DNA from: Streptomyces sp. WAC05374
Lineage (GTDB): Bacteria > Actinomycetota > Actinomycetes > Streptomycetales > Streptomycetaceae
Assembly (NCBI RefSeq): GCF_004353505.1
Contig: NZ_SMNQ01000001.1
Span: 744,001-808,000, forward strand
Length of the DNA stretch: 64,000 bases
Reading direction: 5' to 3'
The first letter of the stretch is position 1. Each line of letters starts with the position of its first letter. The translations under genes were made by a program, and so were the position numbers. Shown in pieces: positions 10,036 to 20,418 of this stretch. The notes below the pieces were generated by a model, which saw only the letters and a program-made list of their open reading frames with translations, had not been told where the DNA came from and ran no database searches.

Positions 10036-11222
10036 GGGGTTATCTCCCAGCGCTGTGCGGCGAGGAAGCCGGCGGCGACGCGGTCGACGGTGCGCTGGTC
10101 GGTGCCGGTGGCCCGCAGCACGCCGACGAAGTCCCGGTTGGTGTGGTACAGCTCGTGCCGCTCCCCCACCTCGCGCAGGGGCCGGTACGTCAGCCTCACC
10201 CCGTCCACCGTCAGGTCGGCGGCGGCGGGGGCGGCCGTCAGGGTGCCCGCGCGGTGGGCGCAGGGGTATTCGAGCCGGGCCGCGCCGTCGGTGCGGGCGC
10301 CGAGGTCCGCCGGGAGCGGTTCGCCCAGGTGGGTGCGGAGGATGTGCTCGAAGAGCGGGATGCCGAGGAGCTGGGCCAGCACCAGGTCGCACTGGTCGCC
10401 GATGGCACGGTAGTTGACCTCGATGATGCGGGCGCGGCCCTCGTGGACGACGAACTCGGTGTGGCAGGCGCCGAAGTGGACGCCCAGGGCGTCGAGCTGG
10501 GCGAGGACCTGGGCGACGACCGGCTCGGGGTGGGCCCGGACGAAGGTGAGGCGTTCCTCGATGAAGTACGGCGGCGGGGACAGCTCCGTGTGGAAGCCGC
10601 CCAGGACGTGGCGTACGCGACCGTCGCCGAGCGTCTCCAGGGTGTGGAGCTCTCCGGCGAGGTACTCCTCGACGACGAGTGCCGCGTCGGGCCGCCGCGC
10701 CTGGATCTCGCGGCAGCGCGGCAGCAGGTCCCCGGGCGCGCCGACCAGCACCACGTCCTCACTGGCCACGCCCTCACGCGGTTTGACCACGCAGGGGTGG
10801 GGGACGTCGAGGCCGGTCAGCACGGCCGGGTCGTGTCCGGCGGGGAGTTCGGCGGACCACACCGTGTCGGCGCCGGTCGCGGCGAGGTGGCGGCGCAGGT
10901 GCGCCTTGTCCTTGGTGCGCAGCGCGGTCCGCCAGCTCTTGCCGGGCAGCCCGAAGTACTCGGCGGCCAGGGCGGCCTGGGTCTGGAGGTGGTCGCTGTT
11001 GGTGAAGACCGCGTCCGGCGGGTGGTGGGTCGCCACGCGGGTGATGACGGCGCGGAAGTCGCGCACGTCGCACTCCAGGACCTCGGTGCCGGGGTGGCGT
11101 CGCAGGTGGGGTCCGGGCTGGTCGGTGAGCACGGTGACGTCGAGGCCGAGCCGGGCCGCTGCCGGGAGGAAGCCTTCGCTGACCGAGTCGGTGGGGTTGA
11201 GGGCGAGCAGGTACAACCGCAT
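10032..11222 (-). CDS. ATP-grasp carboxylate-amine ligase, first gene of the NIS siderophore operon
   Basis: A 396-residue ATP-grasp enzyme. The N-terminal pre-grasp domain (MRLYLLALNPTDSVSEGFL) is followed by the grasp core: PCVVKPREGVASEDVVLVG (Lys and glycine-rich loop), ALVVEEYLAGELHT, and HTEFVVHEGRARIIEVNYRAIGDQCD with the Mg-binding E and N residues. Such enzymes form amide bonds through an acyl phosphate. In this operon it would add a further amino acid or amine to the siderophore that the two IucA/C synthetases build. ATG at 11222 follows GGAAGGGG; the longer frame to 11273 runs into the promoter. It lies 66 bp downstream of an iron box and is divergent from the fhuF-type gene. Confidence 0.88.
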   Translation of the reverse strand: MRLYLLALNPTDSVSEGFLPAAARLGLDVTVLTDQPGPHLRRHPGTEVLECDVRDFRAVITRVATHHPPDAVFTNSDHLQTQAALAAEYFGLPGKSWRTALRTKDKAHLRRHLAATGADTVWSAELPAGHDPAVLTGLDVPHPCVVKPREGVASEDVVLVGAPGDLLPRCREIQARRPDAALVVEEYLAGELHTLETLGDGRVRHVLGGFHTELSPPPYFIEERLTFVRAHPEPVVAQVLAQLDALGVHFGACHTEFVVHEGRARIIEVNYRAIGDQCDLVLAQLLGIPLFEHILRTHLGEPLPADLGARTDGAARLEYPCAHRAGTLTAAPAAADLTVDGVRLTYRPLREVGERHELYHTNRDFVGVLRATGTDQRTVDRVAAGFLAAQRWEITP

Positions 11223-11288
11223 GGCGGTGGCCCCTTCCGATCGAAGAGGTGGGGAGCCGGTGGATTCCGCCACATCGGCGGCGCCAGC

Positions 11289-11307
11289 CTAGGTTAGGCA
11301 ACCCTAA
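11289..11307 (-). promoter_or_regulatory. Iron box for the NIS siderophore operon
   Basis: CTAGGTTAGGCAACCCTAA matches 16 of 19 positions of the DmdR1/IdeR consensus. It lies 66 bp upstream of the ATP-grasp start, on the side of the divergent region that serves the minus-strand operon. Confidence 0.8.
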
Positions 11308-11373
11308 GGGTTCAACTTCCGCCGCTTGCGCCGGACATGACCCCCGGAGGACGTTCAACTCCCGACGTGTGGT

Positions 11374-11392
11374 TAAGGTAAGCCTTACCTAC
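11374..11392 (+). promoter_or_regulatory. Iron box for the FhuF-type gene
   Basis: TAAGGTAAGCCTTACCTAC matches 14 of 19 consensus positions but contains a perfect dyad (AGGTAAG-C-CTTACCT). It ends 22 bp before the FhuF ATG, so it probably overlaps the promoter of the plus-strand gene. Confidence 0.75.
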
Positions 11393-11414
11393 CTCCCTTC
11401 ACTCTGGAGCGCCG

Positions 11415-12272
11415 ATGACCATGGCACCGGGGACCGCCGCCACCGGCCGGGCCCTGACCACGGCCGCCGTCCTGACCAGCACCTATCAGCGGCTGACGGC
11501 CTGCTGCGAGGCGCTCGACGCGCGGGTCGCGGCCCCGGGTCCGGCCGCCCGGGGGCAACTGGACGGGGCGGAGCTGGCGGAGAGCCCAGCCGCCCTGGAC
11601 GCCTTCGTCGGCGCCGAGGCCGCCCGCATCCGTGCCCACCACGGACGGGCCCCGCGCGGCGACGTCGCCGCCTCCCGGGCCCTGCACGGCTACCTCTGGA
11701 CCGTCAGCCTGCTGATGAGCGGCGCCTGGTACCTGGAGCGGCGCGTGCCCCGCGTCCACCCGCGCGAGGTGCGGCTCGACCCGTCGACGGGCGCCTTCGA
11801 GGTCCTGCCCGCGTCGGGGTTCGCCTGCCTGCCGGACGACCCGGCGGCGGGCCTGCCGGGTACGCGGGTGCTGGGCCACGAGGAGGCGCTGCGGGCCGAG
11901 CTGCGGGCCGCGGTGGCCGACCACGTACGCCCCCTGCTGGCCGCGGCCGGGCCGTACGTGCGGCGCGGGCCGCGCGCCCTGTGGGGCATGGTCACCGACG
12001 ACCTGGTCTCCGGGATCTGGTACCTGGGCCGGGCGCTGGGCGAGGAGGAGCGGGCCATCGCCGCCGCGACCGAGCTGCTCCCGGCCGGCCTTCCCCCGTT
12101 CCCGGGCGGCGCCGCCTTCCGCGTCCTGCACGGCGCCGAAGGGCGGCGGTACCCGACCCGCACCCGGCTCGGCTGCTGCCTGTACTACACGCTGGAGCCG
12201 GCCCAGGCGTGCCTGACCTGCCCGAGGACGTGCGACGCGGAGCGCGTACGGCGCCTGGACGCGGACGGCTGA
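11415..12272 (+). CDS. FhuF-type [2Fe-2S] ferric-siderophore reductase
   Basis: A 285-residue cytoplasmic protein likely to reduce Fe(III) in imported siderophores and release the metal. The C-terminal RLGCCLYYTLEPAQACLTCPRTC is the FhuF cluster-binding signature, with the CC...C..C pattern that holds the [2Fe-2S] centre. The helical N-terminal half contains LWTVSLLMSGAWYLERRVP, typical of the family. ATG at 11415 is 5 nt after GGAG; another ATG is two codons further on. The gene diverges from the NIS siderophore operon across two iron boxes, which fits a reductase paired with that siderophore. Bacterioferritin follows about 120 bp downstream. Confidence 0.9.
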   Translation: MTMAPGTAATGRALTTAAVLTSTYQRLTACCEALDARVAAPGPAARGQLDGAELAESPAALDAFVGAEAARIRAHHGRAPRGDVAASRALHGYLWTVSLLMSGAWYLERRVPRVHPREVRLDPSTGAFEVLPASGFACLPDDPAAGLPGTRVLGHEEALRAELRAAVADHVRPLLAAAGPYVRRGPRALWGMVTDDLVSGIWYLGRALGEEERAIAAATELLPAGLPPFPGGAAFRVLHGAEGRRYPTRTRLGCCLYYTLEPAQACLTCPRTCDAERVRRLDADG

Positions 12273-12325
12273 TCCGGCCCCCGGGGACGACCCGCCCGGG
12301 CGCCCGGCAAGGAAGGCCGAACTTA

Positions 12326-12344
12326 CTGGAACCGATCATTCCAG
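12326..12344 (+). promoter_or_regulatory. Palindrome upstream of bacterioferritin
   Basis: CTGGAA and TTCCAG are perfect inverted arms 7 nt apart, about 50 bp before the bfr start. This has the size and position of an operator. It does not match the iron-box consensus, and no regulator can be assigned. Confidence 0.35.
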
Positions 12345-12395
12345 CGGTGCGACGATGAAGGCATCCGCCCGCCCCCGTGCGGAAGGAGAACCGCC

Positions 12396-12875
12396 ATGAA
12401 GGGCGACACGGAAGTCGTCGCGTTCCTCAACGAGCAGCTCACCGCCGAGCTGACGGCGATCAACCAGTACTTCCTGCACGCGAAGATGCAGCAGAGCAAC
12501 GGCTGGACGCGCCTGGCCGCACACACGCGCCACGAGTCGTTCGAGGAGATGAACCACGCGGAGGCACTGACCGACCGCATCCTGCTCCTCGACGGCCTGC
12601 CCAACTACCAGCGGCTGTTCCACGTCCGGGTCGGGCAGACGGCCAAGGAGATGTTCGAGGCCGACCGGCAGATCGAGGTCGAGGCGATCGACCGCCTCCG
12701 GCGCGGCATCGACGTCATGCGCGGCAAGGGCGACGTCACCTCCGCGAACCTCTTCGAGTCGATCCTCGCCGACGAGGAGGAGCACATCGACTACCTGGAC
12801 ACCCAGCTCGATCTGATCGGCACGCTCGGCGAATCCCTCTACATCGCCCAGGTGATCGAACAGCCGGGGAGCTGA
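12396..12875 (+). CDS. bfr: Bacterioferritin
   Basis: Haem-containing 24-mer iron-storage protein that oxidises Fe(II) and stores a ferric mineral. The length, 159 residues, is standard. All ferroxidase ligands sit at canonical positions when counted from this ATG: Glu18, Glu51, His54, Glu94, Glu127 and His130. The haem ligand Met52 is also kept (HESFEEMNHAEA). GGAAGGAGAA precedes the ATG. The gene lies after the FhuF reductase and so would receive iron liberated from siderophores. No iron box is seen in front of it; a 6+6 bp palindrome 50 bp upstream may be its operator. No bacterioferritin-associated ferredoxin gene is adjacent. Confidence 0.95.
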   Translation: MKGDTEVVAFLNEQLTAELTAINQYFLHAKMQQSNGWTRLAAHTRHESFEEMNHAEALTDRILLLDGLPNYQRLFHVRVGQTAKEMFEADRQIEVEAIDRLRRGIDVMRGKGDVTSANLFESILADEEEHIDYLDTQLDLIGTLGESLYIAQVIEQPGS

Positions 12876-12965
12876 CCCGCCTGCCCCTCGCCGGAAACGG
12901 GCACGACCGCGGCGGACGGCTCGCGTAGGCTTCGCCCCGAACGGACTCGGCGGGGGGCGGAGCGG

Positions 12966-15014
12966 ATGACAACCGGGGCGGCACAGAGGTGGGCATCGAC
13001 CCTCGACGGGGTCGTGGTGTACGCGCAGGGCGCGCTCTGCCGCCGCCTGGCGCGGGGCAGCGTGCCGCCCGGCGGCCGGGTGCGGGTGACGGGGCTCCCC
13101 CGGTCGATGGACCCGGGCTCGCTGCGGGCCCGCGTCCTGGGCGCCCCCGGCGTGCGCGTCACCGAGGCCCGGGTGGACGTCGAGGCGGAGCCGGCCGGCA
13201 CCGGCGCCCCCGACGAGCTGCGGCGCGAGGTCGAGCGGCTCCAGGACGCGTACGCGGCGGCGCAGGACCGCCGGGACCGGCAGCTCGGCCTGATCGAGGA
13301 GGTCGGCGCGCTGCGGCCGGCGCCGCCCGGCCGCAAGCGGGAGGAACCGTACCGCCGGACACCCGTCGACGCGTGGCTGGAGCTCGCCGACTTCGTCGAC
13401 GGGCGGCTGGCGCGGCTGCACGCCCGGCTGACCGGGCTGGAGGAGGAGCTGAGCCGGGTCGGGCACGAACTCGCCGTCGCCACCGACCGGCTGGCCCGCG
13501 CCTCCACCGACGCACCGTCAGCACACGTGCGGACCACGCTCTGCGCGCTGCTGACGCTCGACGGCACCGGCGACGCGCCGGCGGAGGTGGAGGTGGAGCT
13601 GGAGTACGGCGTGCCGGGCGCCGTCTGGGTGCCCGCCTACCGGCTCACCCACCGCCAGGGCGACGACCGCGGCCGCCTGGTGCTGCGCGCCTCGGTGGCC
13701 CAGCGCACCGGCGAGGACTGGACCGGCGTGCGCGTCGCCCTCGCCACCGCCGACCTGCGCCGCCGCACCGACCTGCCCAGGCTCCGCTCCCAGCGGATCG
13801 GCCGCCGCCAGCCCGCCCCCGCGCCGTCCGGCTGGCGCGAGCCCCCGGCCGGGCTCGCCGACCTGTTCGCCGGGTACGACGCGGCGGGCCCACGCCCCAC
13901 GCCGGCCGGGTCCGCCACAGCCGTGGCCGCGGGCGGCGCCGCACCCGGCGCCGTTCCCCCGCCGCCGCCACCCCCGCCCGCACCGCACCAGGGCTACGGG
14001 GGACCGGCCGCCGCACCCCTGGCACCGGGCGGCCCCGTCCCCGCCCCCGTGCGGTCCGCCCCGTCCCGCCCGGCCGGCCGGCCGCGCACCGGCGCCGGGG
14101 CCTTCCCGGCACCCCCCGCCGCCATGGCGCCCCCCGCGCCCGGAGCGCCCGCCGCGCCCCCGCCACCGGTGACCGGCCCTCCGCGCCCCAGCGGCGGCGA
14201 ACTGGACTACGCGGCGCTCGTCCTGTGCGGCCCCGACGAGCCGGCCGCCCGCAGAGGGCGGCTGTTCCCCGACACGTCCTTCGACCCCGTGGGCACCGAA
14301 CACCGCCGCCGCGCCGAAGCGGTGGCCGCCCTGCCGCTGCCGGGACACGCCGTACGGCCCCGCGAGTCGGCGGGCTCCTTCGACCACCGCTTCGACGCCG
14401 CCGCCCGCGCCGACATCCCCTCGGACGGCACCTGGCACACCGTCACCGTCACCGAGATCCCGGTCGGCCTGCGCACCGAGTACCTCAGCGTGCCGTCCGT
14501 GGAGCAGACCGTGTACGCGACGCTGGTGCTCTCCAACACCACCGACCAGGCACTGCTGGCCGGGCCGGTCGAGGTCACCGTCGACGACGACTTCCTGCTC
14601 ACCACCGCCCTGCCCACGCTCGCCCCCGGCGGTGTCAGCCGTGTCGGGCTCGGGCCGGCCGAGGGCATCGCGGTCACCCGCCGTACCCACCTGCACGAGT
14701 CGGCCTCGGGCCTGCGGGGCAGCACCACCGTGCTCGACCACCGCGTCCACGTCGAGCTGGCCAACCGGCTCGCCCGGTCCGTCACCGTCGAGGTCCGCGA
14801 ACGCGTGCCGGTCACCTCCGACCCGGACGTGCGGATCGAGGAACGGGCCGGCTGGACCGCCGTCGACACCGGCTCCGCGCCCGAGCACCACGCGCCGGGC
14901 ACCCGCGTCCGGCGGGTGGACCTGCCCGCCGGCGGCACCGCCGCCCTGGAGGGCGGCTACGAGATCCGCATCCCGGCCGGCAAGGCCCTGGTCGGCGGCA
15001 ACCGCAGGAGCTGA
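12966..15014 (+). CDS. DUF4139 (mucoidy inhibitor MuiA-like) protein with a proline-rich insert
   Basis: The predicted protein has 682 residues. The N-terminal region (about 1-100) fits DUF4140, followed by a heptad-like helical stretch (LRREVERLQDAYAAAQDRRDRQ, about 85-170). The DUF4139 beta domain begins near 190 with VELEYGVPGAVWVPAYRL and AQRTGEDWTGVRVALATADL. A low-complexity Pro/Ala/Gly insert of about 110 residues (roughly 315-420) splits the DUF4139 domain, which resumes with YLSVPSVEQTVYATLVLSNTTDQALLAGPVEV and ends in IRIPAGKALVG. Function is unknown in the family. It is followed 8 nt later by a second, shorter DUF4139 gene, so the two probably act together. There is no signal peptide. 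Confidence 0.75.
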   Translation: MTTGAAQRWASTLDGVVVYAQGALCRRLARGSVPPGGRVRVTGLPRSMDPGSLRARVLGAPGVRVTEARVDVEAEPAGTGAPDELRREVERLQDAYAAAQDRRDRQLGLIEEVGALRPAPPGRKREEPYRRTPVDAWLELADFVDGRLARLHARLTGLEEELSRVGHELAVATDRLARASTDAPSAHVRTTLCALLTLDGTGDAPAEVEVELEYGVPGAVWVPAYRLTHRQGDDRGRLVLRASVAQRTGEDWTGVRVALATADLRRRTDLPRLRSQRIGRRQPAPAPSGWREPPAGLADLFAGYDAAGPRPTPAGSATAVAAGGAAPGAVPPPPPPPPAPHQGYGGPAAAPLAPGGPVPAPVRSAPSRPAGRPRTGAGAFPAPPAAMAPPAPGAPAAPPPPVTGPPRPSGGELDYAALVLCGPDEPAARRGRLFPDTSFDPVGTEHRRRAEAVAALPLPGHAVRPRESAGSFDHRFDAAARADIPSDGTWHTVTVTEIPVGLRTEYLSVPSVEQTVYATLVLSNTTDQALLAGPVEVTVDDDFLLTTALPTLAPGGVSRVGLGPAEGIAVTRRTHLHESASGLRGSTTVLDHRVHVELANRLARSVTVEVRERVPVTSDPDVRIEERAGWTAVDTGSAPEHHAPGTRVRRVDLPAGGTAALEGGYEIRIPAGKALVGGNRRS

Positions 15015-15022
15015 CACCCACC

Positions 15023-16585
15023 ATGTCCACCCCCTCGAAGCCGATCGCCCTGCCCGTCACGGCCGTCACCTGCCTGGAGGACCGCGCCCACGTCGAGCGC
15101 ACCGCCGTGCTCGACCTGGAGGCCGGGGTCCAGCGGCTGCGCCTCGGTCCGGTCGGCGCGTCCGCCGTCGACCGCACCCTCCACGCCGAACTGACCGCCG
15201 ATCACCCCGCGACCGTGCTGGACGTGCGGATCGTCCGCGACTGGACGCCACGCGGCCCGCGGCCGCCCGCGGAGGACGACTCCGCCCTGCGCCGCCATGT
15301 GCACGCCCTCGAAGAGGAGCGGGACGGGCTGGAGCAGCGGGTCGAGCGGCTGCGCACCCGCCTCGACCTGCTCGGCCGCCTCGCCACCGACCTGCTGCGC
15401 GAGATCGGCGAGGGCGCCGGCGCCGGCGAGACGGACGGAGTGCGCTGGAACCGCGAACTCGACCGGGTCGACGCCGAGCGCGACGCGTACGGTGAGGAGC
15501 TGCGCGCCGCACAGGCCCGCCTGGCCGCCCTCGCCACCGAGATCGGGGAGGCGCTCCAGGGCATGAGCCTCGCCGGGAGCGAGCCCGCCGAGCTGGTCGG
15601 CCATGTCGAGCTGACCGTGGAGTCCTCGGCAGCCGGGCCGGCCCGGCTGCGGCTGAGCCACCTCACCCCGTGCGCGCTGTGGCGGCCCGCCTACCGGGCC
15701 GTGCTCGACGGCGACCGTCTGACGCTCGAGACCGACGCGGTGGTCTGGCAGCGGACCGGGGAGGACTGGTCCGGCGTGCGGCTGACGCTGTCGACGGCCC
15801 GCTCGGCGCTGGCCACCGACCCGCCGCGGCTCGGCGAGGACCGGCTGACGCTGGAGGACCGCTCCCCCGCCGAGCGCCGCACGGTCGACGTCGAGCTGCG
15901 CGAGGAGGAGATCGGGGACCTCGGGCCCGCCCCGGTCCTCGGCCTGCCGGGCGTGGACGACGGCGGTGAGGCGAGGGTGCTGCACGCTCCCGCGCCGGTC
16001 TCCGTGCCCGCGGACGGCCGCGCCCACCGGGTGCCGCTCTCCTCGTTCACCACGGCGGCCGGCCGCGAGTACGCCTGCTCGCCCGAGCTGTCGCCACTGG
16101 TCACCGAGGTGGTGCGGTGCGACAACCTCTCCGGTCACGCCCTGCTCGCCGGGCCGGTGGACCTGGTGCGCGGCAGTGGTTTCAGCGGCCGCGGCACGCT
16201 GGAGTTCACCGCCCCCGGCGCCCCTGTGGAGCTCGCCTTCGGCAGCCGTGACGACCACCGGGTCGTCCGGTGCGCGGATGAGTCCCGCGACGTCTCCGGC
16301 CTCACCCAGCGGACCGTGGTGACCCGTACGGTCACGCTGCACCTGTCCCGGTTCTCCGCGCCCGGGGAGCGGGACGAGCGGGTCGTCGTCGTCCGGGAGC
16401 GCGTCCCGGTCTCCGAGGTCTCGGCGGTGGAGGTCCGCCTGCGCCGGGAGAGCTGCTCCCCCGCGCCCGACGCGGTGGACGCCGAGGGCATCGTCCGCTG
16501 GGACGTCCCCCTGGCGCCCGGCGGCCGCCGCACGGTCACCCTGGTCTACGAGGTGTCCGCCAAGGGCAGGGTCGTCGGGGTTTGA
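15023..16585 (+). CDS. DUF4139 (MuiA-like) protein, second of a tandem pair
   Basis: A 520-residue paralogue of the preceding protein, without its proline-rich insert. VTAVTCLEDRAHVERTAVLDL at the N-terminus is the DUF4140 strand pattern. A coiled coil follows (about 95-170, HVHALEEERDGLEQRVERLRTRL). ARLRLSHLTPCALWRPAYRAVL and WQRTGEDWSGVRLTLSTARS start the DUF4139 domain, and YEVSAKGRVVGV ends it. ATG at 15023 lies 8 nt after the upstream stop, so the pair is one transcript. Function is not known; the shared architecture suggests a two-component assembly. No signal peptide or membrane segment is visible. Confidence 0.75.
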   Translation: MSTPSKPIALPVTAVTCLEDRAHVERTAVLDLEAGVQRLRLGPVGASAVDRTLHAELTADHPATVLDVRIVRDWTPRGPRPPAEDDSALRRHVHALEEERDGLEQRVERLRTRLDLLGRLATDLLREIGEGAGAGETDGVRWNRELDRVDAERDAYGEELRAAQARLAALATEIGEALQGMSLAGSEPAELVGHVELTVESSAAGPARLRLSHLTPCALWRPAYRAVLDGDRLTLETDAVVWQRTGEDWSGVRLTLSTARSALATDPPRLGEDRLTLEDRSPAERRTVDVELREEEIGDLGPAPVLGLPGVDDGGEARVLHAPAPVSVPADGRAHRVPLSSFTTAAGREYACSPELSPLVTEVVRCDNLSGHALLAGPVDLVRGSGFSGRGTLEFTAPGAPVELAFGSRDDHRVVRCADESRDVSGLTQRTVVTRTVTLHLSRFSAPGERDERVVVVRERVPVSEVSAVEVRLRRESCSPAPDAVDAEGIVRWDVPLAPGGRRTVTLVYEVSAKGRVVGV

Positions 16586-19083
<2,498 letters not shown>

Positions 19084-19090
19084 CCCACGG

Positions 19091-19121
19091 TGTCCCGGCC
19101 GGCCCCGCGCCGGCCGGGACA
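19091..19121 (+). terminator. Hairpin terminator after katG
   Basis: A perfect 13-bp inverted repeat (TGTCCCGGCCGGC / GCCGGCCGGGACA) with a 5-nt loop starts 7 nt after the katG stop. Confidence 0.7.
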
Positions 19122-19193
19122 GCCTCGGCAGGTTGGCCCCTTCGGGCGGGAAGGGGCTCCGGCACCGTGACTGTCAGTGACACACTGAGGGCC

Positions 19194-20366
19194 ATGAAGA
19201 GCGAGAAGTGGACCTCCACCGACGCGCGGCCTTCGACGACGGGCGACGACCCGTCACCCCGCACCACCGGCACCGCGCCCCCGGTCACGGTGGGCGTGGA
19301 AGAGGAGTACCTGCTGGTCGACCCCGTGTCCCGGCACGTGAGCACCCGGGCGGACAAGGTCGTCGCCGAGGCGGCCGCGGAGCTCGGCGACCGGGTCACC
19401 ACCGAACTGACCCGCTATCAGGTGGAGATCCGCACCCGCCCGCACACCGATCTGGTCCACTTGGGCGAGGAGTTGCGCGCGACCCGCCGTGCCGTCGCCC
19501 GCGCCGCCGCGGCCCTGGGGCTGCGCATCGTCTCCAGCGGCACGCCCGTCCTGGGCCAGCACACTCCCCCACCGCTGACCACCGGCGACCGCTACGCCCG
19601 GAGCCTGGCGACCTTCCGCGCCCTGGACCACGAGCAGACCGCCTGTGCCTGTCACGTCCACATCGGCGTCCCCGACCTGGCCACCGCGCTGGGGGTGAGC
19701 AACCACCTGCGTCCCTGGCTGCCGGCCCTGATCGCCCTCGCCGCGAACTCGCCCTACTGGGCCGCCCGGGACACCGGTTACGCGAGCTGGCGCACCCTCA
19801 CCTGGGGACGCTGGCCCGCCGCCGGTCCCCCGCCGTTCTTCGAGTCCGTCTCCCACTTCGAGGGGCTCGTCGACCGCCTCCTCACCAGCGAGACCCTGCT
19901 CGACCGGGGAGGTCTGTACTGGGACATCCGCCCGTCCCACCACGTACCCACCCTGGAGTTCCGCATCGCCGACGCCGTCCCCACCGTCGACGACACCCTG
20001 CTGGTCGCCGCCGCGGTCAAAGGACTGGCCACCGCCGCCCTGACCGCCGTACGGGACGCCCGGCCCGCCCCGCGTCCGCAGCCGGAACTGCTGCGGGCCG
20101 CGTACTGGCGCGCCGCCCGCGACGGCGTCCGGGGCCGGAGCATCAACCTGCACACCGGCCGCCTGGAACCGGCCGCCGCCCACCTCGCCAGGCTCTGGGA
20201 CACGGCCCTGCCGGCCCTGGCCCCGGTGGACCGCACGGCGGTCCGCGCGGCCCGGCGGCACCTGGATTCGGCGGGCAACGGCGCCGACCGGCAGCGGGCC
20301 GCCTACCGCCGGCGGCACAGCCTCCACGACGTCGTCGACCACCTGATCGACCAGGCCACCGCGTGA
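19194..20366 (+). CDS. YbdK-type carboxylate-amine ligase (GCS2 family)
   Basis: Predicted ATP-dependent ligase of the glutamate-cysteine ligase 2 family, 390 residues. TVGVEEEYLLVDPVSRHVS is the ATP/metal-binding start of the fold, followed by RYQVEIRTRPHTDL, CHVHIGVPD, ALAANSPYWAARDTGYASWR and VPTLEFRIADAVPTVDD, all family blocks. E. coli YbdK shows weak gamma-glutamylcysteine synthesis; Streptomyces makes mycothiol and ergothioneine, so an EgtA-like role is possible but not shown. The N-terminal 35 residues are a low-complexity extension before the conserved domain, so ATG at 19194 could be too early, although no better start is obvious. It is monocistronic, with a hairpin on each side. 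Confidence 0.8.
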   Translation: MKSEKWTSTDARPSTTGDDPSPRTTGTAPPVTVGVEEEYLLVDPVSRHVSTRADKVVAEAAAELGDRVTTELTRYQVEIRTRPHTDLVHLGEELRATRRAVARAAAALGLRIVSSGTPVLGQHTPPPLTTGDRYARSLATFRALDHEQTACACHVHIGVPDLATALGVSNHLRPWLPALIALAANSPYWAARDTGYASWRTLTWGRWPAAGPPPFFESVSHFEGLVDRLLTSETLLDRGGLYWDIRPSHHVPTLEFRIADAVPTVDDTLLVAAAVKGLATAALTAVRDARPAPRPQPELLRAAYWRAARDGVRGRSINLHTGRLEPAAAHLARLWDTALPALAPVDRTAVRAARRHLDSAGNGADRQRAAYRRRHSLHDVVDHLIDQATA

Positions 20367-20372
20367 CGCGGG

Positions 20373-20398
20373 CCGGGTCCGTCGGGTGACGGGCCCGG
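20373..20398. terminator. Bidirectional hairpin between the YbdK-type gene and the 2-MIB operon
   Basis: CCGGGTCCGTC / GACGGGCCCGG, an 11-bp stem with one G-T pair and a 4-nt loop, lies between the convergent genes and could serve both. Confidence 0.55.
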
Positions 20399-20418
20399 TC
20401 CCCGTGGTGCGGTCGCCG

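Noticed and set aside
6619..10413. Long open frame on the plus strand opposite the IucA/IucC genes
   Set aside because: Gly/Val/Arg-rich translation without any motif, complementary to two well-conserved synthetase genes; a codon-bias artefact.
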